From an uncultured Christensenella sp. (GTDB taxonomy: Bacteria; Bacillota_A; Clostridia; Christensenellales; Borkfalkiaceae): a DNA stretch of 32,829 bases. The position numbers and the translations under genes were made by a program. The stretch is from positions 1 through 32,829 of the forward strand of contig CAJTTC010000020.1 in NCBI GenBank assembly GCA_910579295.1. Reading direction: 5' to 3'. Below the pieces are notes generated by a model, which saw only the letters and a list, made by a program, of their open reading frames with translations, ran no database searches and had not been told where the DNA came from. Shown here in pieces: positions 6,747-14,491 of the stretch (positions within the stretch are counted from its first letter, which is position 1; every line of letters starts with the position of its first letter).

Positions 6747-8267
6747 ATGCAACAGAACAACAGCAACGCACCTCTCACGGAAGAGGAAGAGAGAGAACAA
6801 CTGATAGAACAGGCGCGTATCCGCAGGGAAAAGCTCGAAAAGCTTACCGCCGAGGGCAAAAACCCCTACGAGAAAACTAAGTTCGTAGTGAGCGGAAATT
6901 CGCGCTCGGTCAAAGAGGACTTCGATAGCTTAGAGGGCAAAGAGGTATGCCTTGCGGGCAGGCTTATGAGCCGCCGTATAATGGGCAAGGCGAGCTTTTC
7001 GCACATATCCGACCGCGAGGGCTTAATTCAGATTTACGTCCGCCGCGACGACGTGGGCGAGGACGACTACGCCTCCTTTAAAAAGGACTATGACATAGGC
7101 GATATCGTCGGCGTAAAGGGCTTTGTGTTCAAGACGCAGACGGGCGAAATTTCCGTGCACTGCACGCATATCGAAATGCTGTCGAAGGCGCTTTTGCCTC
7201 TTCCCGAAAAACAGCACGGTCTGACAAACACCGATATACGTTACCGTCAGCGCGACCTCGATCTGATTGTCAATCCCGAGGTTAAAAACACGTTCGTACT
7301 GCGCTCTAAAATCCTCAAAGAGATAAGGGCGTATCTCGACAGCCGCGGCTATCTCGAAGTTGACACGCCCGTGCTCACCCCGCTTGAAATAGGCGCGGCG
7401 GCGCGCCCCTTTAAGACGCACCACAACGCTCTTGACCTCGATATGTATCTGCGTATAGAAACAGAGCTCTATTTAAAGCGACTTATTGTCGGCGGGCTCG
7501 AAAAGGTCTATGAAGTGGGCAGGATTTTCCGCAACGAGGGAATGGACGCTTTCCACAACCCCGAGTTCACGACCATAGAAATGTACGAGGCGTACACCGA
7601 CTATTTCGGTATGATGGACCTCATAGAGGATATGTACAGAACGGTGGCGCTCAACGTGTGCGGCACGGCTCAAATCAGCTATCAGGGCACGCCGATAGAT
7701 ATGGGCGCGAAGTGGGAAAGGCTGACTATGAAGGGCGCCGTCAAGAAGTATTGCGGCGCGGACTACGACGAATGGGCGGACGACGCTCAGGCGCGCGCGG
7801 CGGCAAAGGCTCTCGGCTGTGAAGTTCCCGAGGGCGAAAGGGCGACGAAGGGACACGTGCTCATCGCGCTGTTCGAGGCGTTCGTCGAGGACAAGCTCGT
7901 ACAGCCCACAATAATTTACGACTATCCCGTAGAAAATTCACCGCTTGCAAAGCGCAAGCCCTCCGACCCCGCGTTTACCGAGAGGTTCGAGTACTTTATC
8001 TGCTCGCACGAGTTCGGCAACGCTTTTTCGGAGCTCAACGACCCCATAGACCAGAAGCAGAGGTTTGTCAATCAGGTTGCGGAGAAGAGGGCGGCGGAGC
8101 CCAATTGCAACGCGCAGGTGGACGAGGATTTCATAACCGCGCTCGAATACGGTTTGCCCCCCACGGGCGGTCTGGGTATGGGCGTAGACAGGCTCGTAAT
8201 GCTTCTCACCGACAGCGCGACGATAAGGGACGTAATACTCTTCCCTACAATGAAACCTAAAAAATAA
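6747..8267 (+). CDS. lysS: Lysine--tRNA ligase (class II)
   Basis: A 506-aa enzyme that charges tRNA-Lys. The N-terminal OB-fold anticodon-binding domain (about residues 65-170; VCLAGRLMSRRIMGKASFSH) is followed by the class II core. Motif 1 lies near RGYLEVDTPVLTP; the lysine-site region AARPFKTHHNALDLDMYLRI is nearly the same as in E. coli; motif 2 is RIFRNEGMDAFHNPEFT; motif 3 is TGGLGMGVDRLVMLL. Compared with typical N-termini there is a short acidic extension (TEEEEREQLIEQARIRREKL). The ribosome site AAGGAA precedes the ATG. It is expected to be co-transcribed with greA. Confidence 0.97.
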   Translation: MQQNNSNAPLTEEEEREQLIEQARIRREKLEKLTAEGKNPYEKTKFVVSGNSRSVKEDFDSLEGKEVCLAGRLMSRRIMGKASFSHISDREGLIQIYVRRDDVGEDDYASFKKDYDIGDIVGVKGFVFKTQTGEISVHCTHIEMLSKALLPLPEKQHGLTNTDIRYRQRDLDLIVNPEVKNTFVLRSKILKEIRAYLDSRGYLEVDTPVLTPLEIGAAARPFKTHHNALDLDMYLRIETELYLKRLIVGGLEKVYEVGRIFRNEGMDAFHNPEFTTIEMYEAYTDYFGMMDLIEDMYRTVALNVCGTAQISYQGTPIDMGAKWERLTMKGAVKKYCGADYDEWADDAQARAAAKALGCEVPEGERATKGHVLIALFEAFVEDKLVQPTIIYDYPVENSPLAKRKPSDPAFTERFEYFICSHEFGNAFSELNDPIDQKQRFVNQVAEKRAAEPNCNAQVDEDFITALEYGLPPTGGLGMGVDRLVMLLTDSATIRDVILFPTMKPKK

Positions 8268-8344
8268 TAAAGAGTTCGGAATTGTCAATGCGGAATAACA
8301 GTGATATGCACTAACTTAAAATCCGCGAACGCATCTATATTACT

Positions 8345-9697
8345 ATGGCTTACAAATACGAAATACTCAATCAACTAAATAAGCACAAGGGCAAGGACAG
8401 GCACAGATTTCATATGCCCGGGCACAAGAACGCGGGCGAATTCAAGTCGCGTTTTCCCGTCGCGGCAATCGACTTTACGGAGCTCGATTTTACCGACGAT
8501 TTAAGCTGTCCATCGGGCGCAATCAAAAGGGCGCAGGAGGACATAGCCGAAATTCTCGGCGCGAAGAAAGCCTATATCACAACCGACGGTTCGTCGTCGG
8601 GGGTAATGGCGATGCTCTTTGTCGCGGCGGCTTACGGCAACAAAATAATCGTGCCGCGCAATTCGCACAAGAGCGTGTTCAACGCCTGCCGCCTGCTCAA
8701 TATCGAGCCCGTCATCGTACAGGGCGCGGAGGTTGACGGCGTGCTTACTCCGCCCGACGCCGAGCTGATAGAAACGCTCTTCGTCAACGACGTGAATATT
8801 TCGGGTATCATTATTACCTCGCCCGACTATTACGGCAATATCGCGCCCCTGCAAAGTTACAGGGACGTCGTTGAAAAGTACGACAGACTTCTGCTCGTAG
8901 ACGGCGCTCACGGAGCGCACCTCGCGTTAAACCCCGACAGGGCGGGCTATGCGGGCGTGTACGCCGATATGTGGGTGGACGGAGCGCATAAAAGTCTGCC
9001 TACCTTGACGCAGGGCGCGGTCGTCTGCGTGAACAACGAAAAGCTGATTGCACGCGCGGAGGAGGGGCTGTCGATATTCCGCACCACTTCGCCCAGCTAT
9101 CCTGTTATGGCGAGCGTCGAGTACGGCGTAAAATACTTTGTCAACAACCCCAAAAATCTTCAACGCACGCTTGCGGCGGTTGAGGAGCTTAAAGCTTCTC
9201 TCGAAGGGCTTATCAATTTATATCCCTCGCAGGATTGGACCAAATTGGCGGTCGATTTCAAGCCGCTCGGGATATCGCCCTATATGGCGCAGACGGCGCT
9301 TGAAAAGAAGGGCATATATGCGGAAATGAACGACGGCAGATATATTCTGTTTTATCTCTCGCCGTCCGTCGAGCCCTATCATCTCACCGAATTAAAGACG
9401 GCGCTATTGTGGATAGCCGCCAACAAAAAACTGCAAAATACCTATAAGGACTTGCCGCAGAAGCCCACCGCGGAGCGAACGTACAGCTTCCTGTACGCAT
9501 ACCGTCAGCGGACGGAGTGGACTCCGCTCAAACAGTCGGTGGGCAAAATGTGCGCGGACAACGCGGGCATAACGCCGCCCTGTCTGCCCGTAATTATTGC
9601 GGGCGAAATGATTACCGAACAGGCGGTTCAGCTTCTATTAACCGCTAAGCAGACTTTCGGTCTTGTGGACGGCAAGATAAAGACGGTAAAGAAATGA
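8345..9697 (+). CDS. Orn/Lys/Arg decarboxylase family protein (YaaO-like)
   Basis: A 450-aa PLP enzyme of the aspartate aminotransferase-fold group III decarboxylases. It has the N-terminal FHMPGHK signature (residues 22-28), the Asp186/His189 pair in VDGAHGAH, and the PLP lysine Lys216 in DGAHKSLPTLTQGA. It is shorter than the inducible enterobacterial decarboxylases (over 700 aa) and matches the compact Firmicutes form, which includes lysine and arginine decarboxylases; the substrate cannot be read from sequence. The position directly before tmk equals that of B. subtilis yaaO. Its stop overlaps the tmk start (ATGA). There is no Shine-Dalgarno sequence before the ATG, and the upstream gap has only weak promoter-like boxes. 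Confidence 0.9.
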   Translation: MAYKYEILNQLNKHKGKDRHRFHMPGHKNAGEFKSRFPVAAIDFTELDFTDDLSCPSGAIKRAQEDIAEILGAKKAYITTDGSSSGVMAMLFVAAAYGNKIIVPRNSHKSVFNACRLLNIEPVIVQGAEVDGVLTPPDAELIETLFVNDVNISGIIITSPDYYGNIAPLQSYRDVVEKYDRLLLVDGAHGAHLALNPDRAGYAGVYADMWVDGAHKSLPTLTQGAVVCVNNEKLIARAEEGLSIFRTTSPSYPVMASVEYGVKYFVNNPKNLQRTLAAVEELKASLEGLINLYPSQDWTKLAVDFKPLGISPYMAQTALEKKGIYAEMNDGRYILFYLSPSVEPYHLTELKTALLWIAANKKLQNTYKDLPQKPTAERTYSFLYAYRQRTEWTPLKQSVGKMCADNAGITPPCLPVIIAGEMITEQAVQLLLTAKQTFGLVDGKIKTVKK

Positions 9698-10314
9698 GGG
9701 GCGCATTCGTAACGTTCGAGGGGTGCGAGGGCTCGGGCAAGAGCACGCAGATAAGGCTGCTCTGTCAGAAGCTGACGGAGGCGGGCGTCGATTTCGTCGT
9801 CACGCGCGAGCCGGGAGGCAGCGACGTCGCCGAGCAGATACGCAGAATTATTCTCGACGGAAAAAACGTCAATATGTGCGACGAGTGCGAGGCGCTTTTA
9901 TACGCCGCCGCGCGCATTCAGCACCTTAAAGAAATAGTAGAGCCCGCTCTTGCCGGGGGTAAGCTTGTCATATGCGACAGGTACGTCGATTCGTCGCTGG
10001 CGTATCAGGGCGCGGCGCGCGGCTTGGGCGAGGACTATATATCCGATATCAACTCGGTTGCTCTCGAAAAATATCCGCCCGATCTGACGGTCTTTCTCAA
10101 TATCCCGCCCGACAAGGCGTTCGAGAGGAAGCACGGCGCGGACAAGGGCGACAGAATGGAACAGCAGGGGCTGGGATTTCACCGCAAGGTCTATGCGGGA
10201 TATCTTGCGCTTTTAGATAAATACCCCCGCATATGCGCCGTCGAATGTGACGGGACTAAGTATGAAACGGCGGAAAAAATCTTTGCGCTGTTAAAGGATA
10301 AAAAAATAATTTAA
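9694..10314 (+). CDS. tmk: Thymidylate kinase
   Basis: A 206-aa enzyme that phosphorylates dTMP to dTDP for DNA synthesis. The P-loop is GCEGSGKST (residues 10-18); the TREPGG element that contacts the substrate follows at 38-43; the DRYVDSSLAYQG motif is at 95-106; a lid region with Arg/Lys (KHGADKGDRMEQQG) is present. The ATG overlaps the stop of the preceding gene by 4 nt, indicating translational coupling. It sits in the conserved yaaO-tmk-holB-ricT order. Confidence 0.96.
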   Translation: MRGAFVTFEGCEGSGKSTQIRLLCQKLTEAGVDFVVTREPGGSDVAEQIRRIILDGKNVNMCDECEALLYAAARIQHLKEIVEPALAGGKLVICDRYVDSSLAYQGAARGLGEDYISDINSVALEKYPPDLTVFLNIPPDKAFERKHGADKGDRMEQQGLGFHRKVYAGYLALLDKYPRICAVECDGTKYETAEKIFALLKDKKII

Positions 10315-10352
10315 GCGCAACGCATAGCTGATTGGGAATAAAAAACGGACTT

Positions 10353-11249
10353 ATGAAAGAATTGATTTGCGGAACGGCGGCATATAAAATTTTCAGCGGC
10401 GACGCGGCGAAAAACAGACTTTCGCACGCATATATGCTGTACTTTGCCGACGAACGCAACCTGCGCGAGGCGTTAAAGCTGTTCGCACTCGAATTTTTCG
10501 GCGAGAGCCAATCGACCCGTAGCGGCAGACTGATTATGTCCGAGGGGCTGTCCGATTTAAAGGTATATCCCGCGACCGATAAAAAGCTGACTGCGGACGT
10601 GGCGGCGGCAATCGTGGAGGACGCGGCTCTGCGCCCGTTGGAGTACGATAAAAAGCTGTATATAATAAGCGGCTTCAACGACGCTTCGCCCATATTCCAG
10701 AACAAGCTGTTGAAAATTTTGGAAGAGCCCCCCGTCGGCGTGCACTTTCTTCTCGGCGCGACAACGCTTTCGCCCGTGCTCGACACGGTAAAATCGCGTG
10801 TAAAAATGCTTGAAGTGCCGCTGTTTACTCCCGCGCAGATTTACGCCGCGTTGGAGAGGTCGGGCGACAGCAAGCTTAACCGCGAGGCCTCCGAGGCGTG
10901 CGGCGGCGTTTTGGGAATAGCGCAGAATATGCTCGGCGGCGATTGGTATGCGGAAACGGTGACAGCCGCGCGGGAAATCTGCGCCGCTTCATCGGTCGGC
11001 GAGGCGGCGGACGCGGCGGTTAAATACGGCGATTTCAAGTACAAAAGGGAATTGCTTGCCGAAATGCAACGCACGTATTTCTCCGAAGTCAAAAAATACG
11101 CGTGCGGAAATTACAGCGGAAAGCTTTCGGAAGGGGCGTGCCTGTTTGCCGTCGAGGGCGTTAACGGCGCGTTTGCCGATTTAAAGTTCAACGCAAATTT
11201 TTCCTCGCTGTTGTACGATTTTCTGTTGCGCATTGTCGCCAAGGGCTGA
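10353..11249 (+). CDS. holB: DNA polymerase III delta-prime subunit, degenerate ATPase
   Basis: A 298-aa clamp-loader subunit. The family pattern is seen in NRLSHAYMLYFAD (21-33), where DnaX-like proteins have the P-loop, in QNKLLKILEEPP (116-127) and in LDTVKSRV (143-150). There is no Walker A (GxxGxGK) and none of the four zinc-binding cysteines, so it cannot bind ATP in the usual way; delta-prime is often inactive, but here the sequence is well diverged. The frame opens at a TTG at 10332, but I chose the ATG at 10353 because the family begins close to this point and neither start has a strong ribosome site. It lies 38 nt after tmk and is followed by ricT, which supports the call by synteny. 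Confidence 0.85.
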   Translation: MKELICGTAAYKIFSGDAAKNRLSHAYMLYFADERNLREALKLFALEFFGESQSTRSGRLIMSEGLSDLKVYPATDKKLTADVAAAIVEDAALRPLEYDKKLYIISGFNDASPIFQNKLLKILEEPPVGVHFLLGATTLSPVLDTVKSRVKMLEVPLFTPAQIYAALERSGDSKLNREASEACGGVLGIAQNMLGGDWYAETVTAAREICAASSVGEAADAAVKYGDFKYKRELLAEMQRTYFSEVKKYACGNYSGKLSEGACLFAVEGVNGAFADLKFNANFSSLLYDFLLRIVAKG

Positions 11250-11267
11250 TTTTAAGGTGATTATAAT

Positions 11268-12485
11268 ATGGTTAAAGTAGTAAGCGTTAAATTTAAAAAC
11301 AGCGGTAAAAACTATTACTTTGCCCCCAACGGTAAGGATATTTACGAAAAGGGAATGGGCGTAATAGTCGAAACCGCGAAGGGGTTGGAGTACGCCACGG
11401 TCGTCGTGCCCGACTGCGAGGTCGATGACGGCGAGATAGTGTCGCCCTTAAAGCCCGTAGTGCGCATAGCCACCGCCCGCGACGAGGAGCAGGTAAAACG
11501 CAACCGCGAGCGCAGGGGCGAGGCGATTAAGACGGCTCAGGAAAAGATAGCCGCGCGCGGGCTTGAAATGAAGCTTGTCGATTGCGAGTTTGCGTTCGAC
11601 GGCAGTAAGGTCATTTTCTTCTTCACCGCAGAGAGCAGGGTCGACTTCCGCGAGCTTATCAAAGACCTGTCCGCGGCGTTCCATATGCGCATAGAGCTGA
11701 GGCAGATAAACGTGCGCGAGGAGATAAAGATGAAGGGCGGCTTCGGTCAGTGCGGCAGGGAGTGCTGTTGCGTCCGCTGTATGTCCGACCCGTTAAAGAC
11801 TTCCGTCAAAATGGCGAAAAATCAGGGGCTGTCGCTCAATCCGACTAAAATTTCGGGGCTCTGCGGCAAGCTGATGTGTTGCCTTGCGTATGAAAACGAT
11901 TACTATTCCGAGGCGTGCAAGCAAGTGCCGAAAATCGGCAGCGAGGCTGAAACGCCCGACGGCAAGGGCATTGTCGTAAACGTCAATATGCTTAAAATGC
12001 TCGTAAAGGTAAAAATCGAGCAGGGCGACACGGTTGCTTTCCGCGACTACCCCGTAGACGGCATAAGGTTTATGCGCGGCAACGTCGTTATGGGCAAGGA
12101 AAATTTCGACGACGACTCAGACGAGCTTGAAGCAGCCGAAGAAACCGAGACGGTTCGCACCGAGAGCTCCGACGTCGGCGACAGGCGGGAAAAACGCGAC
12201 AGGCGCGACAACAGGGATAACCGCGACAACAGGGATAACCGCGACAACCGCTTTAAAAACAATAGTAATAACAACGGCAATAACAATAACAACAATAACA
12301 ACCGTAATAACAGGAACAATAATAATCGGAACAACCGCGACAAAAACAGGGGCGGCAAGCCCGAGCCCGCGGGTGAAGCGGCGGAGAACAGGGGCGCAAG
12401 GGAGAACGGCAAGCGTCACGGCAATAAAAACGGCAATCCGAACGCCAATAAGAACGGCGGAGCTAATCCGAAGCCGCAAAATTAA
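11268..12485 (+). CDS. ricT: RicT/YaaT, PSP1-domain protein with Asn/Asp/Arg-rich tail
   Basis: A 405-aa protein; usual relatives are near 280 aa. The PSP1 core has the conserved cysteines 162, 166, 167, 168, 171, 199, 204 and 205 in GQCGRECCCVRC and LCGKLMCCLAYE. In B. subtilis RicT joins RicA and RicF in a Fe-S containing complex that steers RNase Y-dependent mRNA maturation and phosphorelay output. From about residue 275 there is a 131-residue low-complexity extension: an acidic part (DDDSDELEAAEE), then repeats of R-D-N, a run of Asn/Arg, and a Gly/Asn/Lys end. This looks disordered and positively charged, perhaps RNA-binding. The ribosome site AAGGTGA precedes the ATG. RicA and RicF are not in the window. 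Confidence 0.93.
   Translation: MVKVVSVKFKNSGKNYYFAPNGKDIYEKGMGVIVETAKGLEYATVVVPDCEVDDGEIVSPLKPVVRIATARDEEQVKRNRERRGEAIKTAQEKIAARGLEMKLVDCEFAFDGSKVIFFFTAESRVDFRELIKDLSAAFHMRIELRQINVREEIKMKGGFGQCGRECCCVRCMSDPLKTSVKMAKNQGLSLNPTKISGLCGKLMCCLAYENDYYSEACKQVPKIGSEAETPDGKGIVVNVNMLKMLVKVKIEQGDTVAFRDYPVDGIRFMRGNVVMGKENFDDDSDELEAAEETETVRTESSDVGDRREKRDRRDNRDNRDNRDNRDNRFKNNSNNNGNNNNNNNNRNNRNNNNRNNRDKNRGGKPEPAGEAAENRGARENGKRHGNKNGNPNANKNGGANPKPQN
12190..12345 (+). repeat. Low-complexity tandem codons in ricT tail
   Basis: Within the ricT frame, short repeats of CGCGACAACAGGGATAAC (R-D-N-R-D-N) are followed by AAT/AAC-rich sequence coding for runs of Asn broken by Arg. Such sequence is prone to slippage, so the tail length may vary between strains. 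Confidence 0.7.
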
Positions 12486-12509
12486 GATAGTAAAATTTTA
12501 AATTAACTC

Positions 12510-12538
12510 TTTACAGCGGGAAATTGTTGTGATATAAT
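12510..12538 (+). promoter_or_regulatory. Promoter of the ferredoxin gene
   Basis: TTTACA (12510-12515), 17-nt spacer, TATAAT (12533-12538). The leader is about 60 nt. With the downstream terminator it makes the ferredoxin an independent short transcript inside the block. Confidence 0.85.
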
Positions 12539-12604
12539 CATAAGAGGAAGAGGGGCGTTTAAGAGCCCGTAACCGTATAAAACAATTTATGGAGGAGTAT
12601 ATAA

Positions 12605-12775
12605 ATGGCACACGTTATTTCTGATGAATGCGTAAGCTGCGGCGCATGCGCTGCTACATGCCCCGTAAGCGCAATATCCGAGGGTGCGGATAAGTATGTG
12701 GTTGATCCCGATGTATGCATCGACTGCGGCGCTTGCGAAGACGGTTGCCCTACGGGTGCAATCACAGCCGAATAA
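12605..12775 (+). CDS. 2[4Fe-4S] ferredoxin, 56 aa
   Basis: A clostridial-type ferredoxin, soluble low-potential electron carrier for reductases and hydrogenases. Two C-x2-C-x2-C-x3-CP clusters are present: CVSCGACAATCPVSA (9-23) and CIDCGACEDGCPTGA (38-52), with the usual pseudo-twofold symmetry. The ATG follows GGAGGAG (12591-12597). It carries its own promoter and terminator, and sits between ricT and trmN6 where B. subtilis has yabA. Strong signals suggest high expression. Confidence 0.97.
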   Translation: MAHVISDECVSCGACAATCPVSAISEGADKYVVDPDVCIDCGACEDGCPTGAITAE

Positions 12776-12793
12776 TTTAAGAGGCAACAAGTA

Positions 12794-12827
12794 GCGGGGT
12801 GCGACGTGCGCCCCGTTATTTTTTTAT
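12794..12827 (+). terminator. Terminator of the ferredoxin gene
   Basis: A GC-rich stem from 12795 to 12815 (CGGGGTGCG with CGTGCGCCCCG, including G-U pairs, 3-nt loop) followed by TTATTTTTTTAT. Confidence 0.85.
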
Positions 12828-12890
12828 ATAGAGGCTAACCCCTCGGCATTCCCCGTCGCAAGGCGCGGAACGATTGTAAAATTAAGTAAA

Positions 12891-13601
12891 ATGAGTAAAG
12901 ATAAAGAAACGGTTTTAAAGGACGGAGAAACGGCGGAAGAGCTGTTCGGCGACAAGATAATAATACAGAACGCGGCGCTGTACCGCTTTACTTCGGACAG
13001 CATTCTTCTGTCGCGCTTTGCGCGCGCAAAGGCAAGGGACGACGTAGCCGATTTCTGCGCGGGTTGCGGCGCGGTGGGCTATCATTTTCTCTGCCTCAAT
13101 CCGCAGATAAACAGCCTGACGCTCTTCGAATTACAGCCCGCGCTTGCCGATATGGCGCGGCGAACGGCGGAATACAACGGCTTTAACGCAAGGGTTGAGG
13201 AGGGCAGATTGCAGGACGCGGGCGCGGAATATAACGGCGCGTTCTCTCTCATACTATGCAACCCGCCGTACGAGCGCGGAGGCTTTGAGAATATTTCCTA
13301 CGAGCGCGCTATATGCCGCAAGGAGATAACGGTAACTCTGCCCGAGATAATTTCCGTTGCTTCGAAGAAGCTTAAATTCGGCGGCAGGCTTGCGATAGTC
13401 AACCGCGCGGACAGATTGGCGGAGCTGTTCTACACAATGAAAAATTGCGGCTTAGAGCCGAAAAGAATGCAGTTTATCAGGGGGAGCGAGGGCGCGCCGC
13501 CGTATGCGGTAATGGCGGAGGCGGTAAAGGGCGGCAAGCCGACGGTAGAAATTATGCCCGATATAGTAAACACACCGCAGAACGGAGGCAGTACGAAATG
13601 A
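12891..13601 (+). CDS. trmN6: tRNA1(Val) (adenine37-N6)-methyltransferase, TrmN6/YabB-like
   Basis: A 236-aa class I SAM methyltransferase. It has the family N-terminus (QNAALYRFTSDSILLSRFA, residues 26-44), SAM motif I DFCAGCGAVG (54-63) and the N6-adenine catalytic NPPY (124-127). The likely target is A37 of tRNA-Val; other small N6-methyltransferase substrates cannot be excluded. No Shine-Dalgarno is visible. A TAAAAT box ends 8 nt before the ATG, hinting at a very short leader. Its TGA overlaps the rsmI ATG (ATGA), as in the yabB-yabC arrangement, though the yazA gene usually between them is absent. Confidence 0.88.
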   Translation: MSKDKETVLKDGETAEELFGDKIIIQNAALYRFTSDSILLSRFARAKARDDVADFCAGCGAVGYHFLCLNPQINSLTLFELQPALADMARRTAEYNGFNARVEEGRLQDAGAEYNGAFSLILCNPPYERGGFENISYERAICRKEITVTLPEIISVASKKLKFGGRLAIVNRADRLAELFYTMKNCGLEPKRMQFIRGSEGAPPYAVMAEAVKGGKPTVEIMPDIVNTPQNGGSTK

Positions 13602-14401
13602 TTTACTTTGTAGCGACGCCGATAGGCAATTTAAAGGATATAACTCTGCGGGCGTTGGAGGTGTTGCGCGCCGTCGACGAAATATATTGCGAGGACACCC
13701 GACATACGGTAAAGCTTTGCAACGCGTACGAGATAAAGAAGCCGCTCATAGCGTGCCATAAATTCAACGAACGCGAGGCGGCGGAAAAGATAATAGCGTC
13801 GGCTCGCGGGGGTAAGGAGATTGCCGTTGTGTCCGACGCGGGAATGCCCGTGATTTCCGACCCGGGCAGCGTTGTGTGCTCGGCGCTAAGACAGGCGGGC
13901 TTGGAATACACCGTCATTCCCGGGGCAAACGCGTTTTTATCCGCGCTCGTGCTCTCGGCTCTGCCCGCGGACAGGTTCGCCTTTATCGGCTTTCTGCCGG
14001 ATAAGGAGGGAGAGCGGAAAAGGATGCTCGAAAGGTACAGGGATTGCGACTTAACGCTGTGCTTTCACGTAGCCCCGCAGGACGTTGACCGCCACATATC
14101 CTCGATGTACGCCGTTTTCGGCGACAGACGGGCTTGCGCCGTGCGCGAGATAACAAAGCTCCACGAGCAGGTCTTGCCCTTTACTTTAAGCGGCGGGCTT
14201 GACGGCGAAAAGCGGGGCGAATACGTGCTGATAGTCGAGGGCGCGCAGGAACGGGAAAATCCGCTGAACGCGTTGTCCGAGCGCGAGCACATAGCCCACT
14301 ATATGGCGCAGGGAATGGACAAAAAGCAGGCGTTAAAGGCGGCGGCGCGCGACAGGGGCGTCAGTAAATCCGACCTCTATCCCTTCTCCGTCGATTTGTG
14401 A
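13598..14401 (+). CDS. rsmI: 16S rRNA (cytidine1402-2'-O)-methyltransferase
   Basis: A 267-aa TP-methylase family enzyme that 2'-O-methylates C1402 in the ribosomal decoding centre. Signatures are YFVATPIGNLKDITLRALEVL (N-terminus), CEDTRHT (28-34), VVSDAGMPVISDPG, VIPGANA and FIGFLPDK, all in family order, with a C-terminal extension after EYVLIVEGA that probably helps bind RNA. The frame is open to 13445, but the ATG at 13598 follows GGAGG (9 nt spacing), matches the family start, and forms a 4-nt overlap with trmN6. Confidence 0.96.
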   Translation: MIYFVATPIGNLKDITLRALEVLRAVDEIYCEDTRHTVKLCNAYEIKKPLIACHKFNEREAAEKIIASARGGKEIAVVSDAGMPVISDPGSVVCSALRQAGLEYTVIPGANAFLSALVLSALPADRFAFIGFLPDKEGERKRMLERYRDCDLTLCFHVAPQDVDRHISSMYAVFGDRRACAVREITKLHEQVLPFTLSGGLDGEKRGEYVLIVEGAQERENPLNALSEREHIAHYMAQGMDKKQALKAAARDRGVSKSDLYPFSVDL

Positions 14402-14427
14402 GCGCGGGCGCGAGAAAAAAATTTCAC

Positions 14428-14456
14428 TTGTCAAGCGTTATATAATGCGGTATAAT
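14428..14456 (+). promoter_or_regulatory. Promoter of the DUF697 gene
   Basis: TTGTCA (14428-14433), 17-nt spacer, TATAAT (14451-14456), with a leader of about 30 nt. Confidence 0.8.
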
Positions 14457-14491
14457 ATAAACGACACGGAAACTTCGGAGGTGTAAAACCT

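Noticed and set aside
12047..12501. Leu-, Val- or Thr-rich frames on both strands over the ricT tail
   Set aside because: They are by-products of AAC/AAT/CGC repeats in the ricT frame.
13445..13597. N-terminal extension of rsmI
   Set aside because: It lies inside trmN6 in another frame; the family start and GGAGG site are at 13598.
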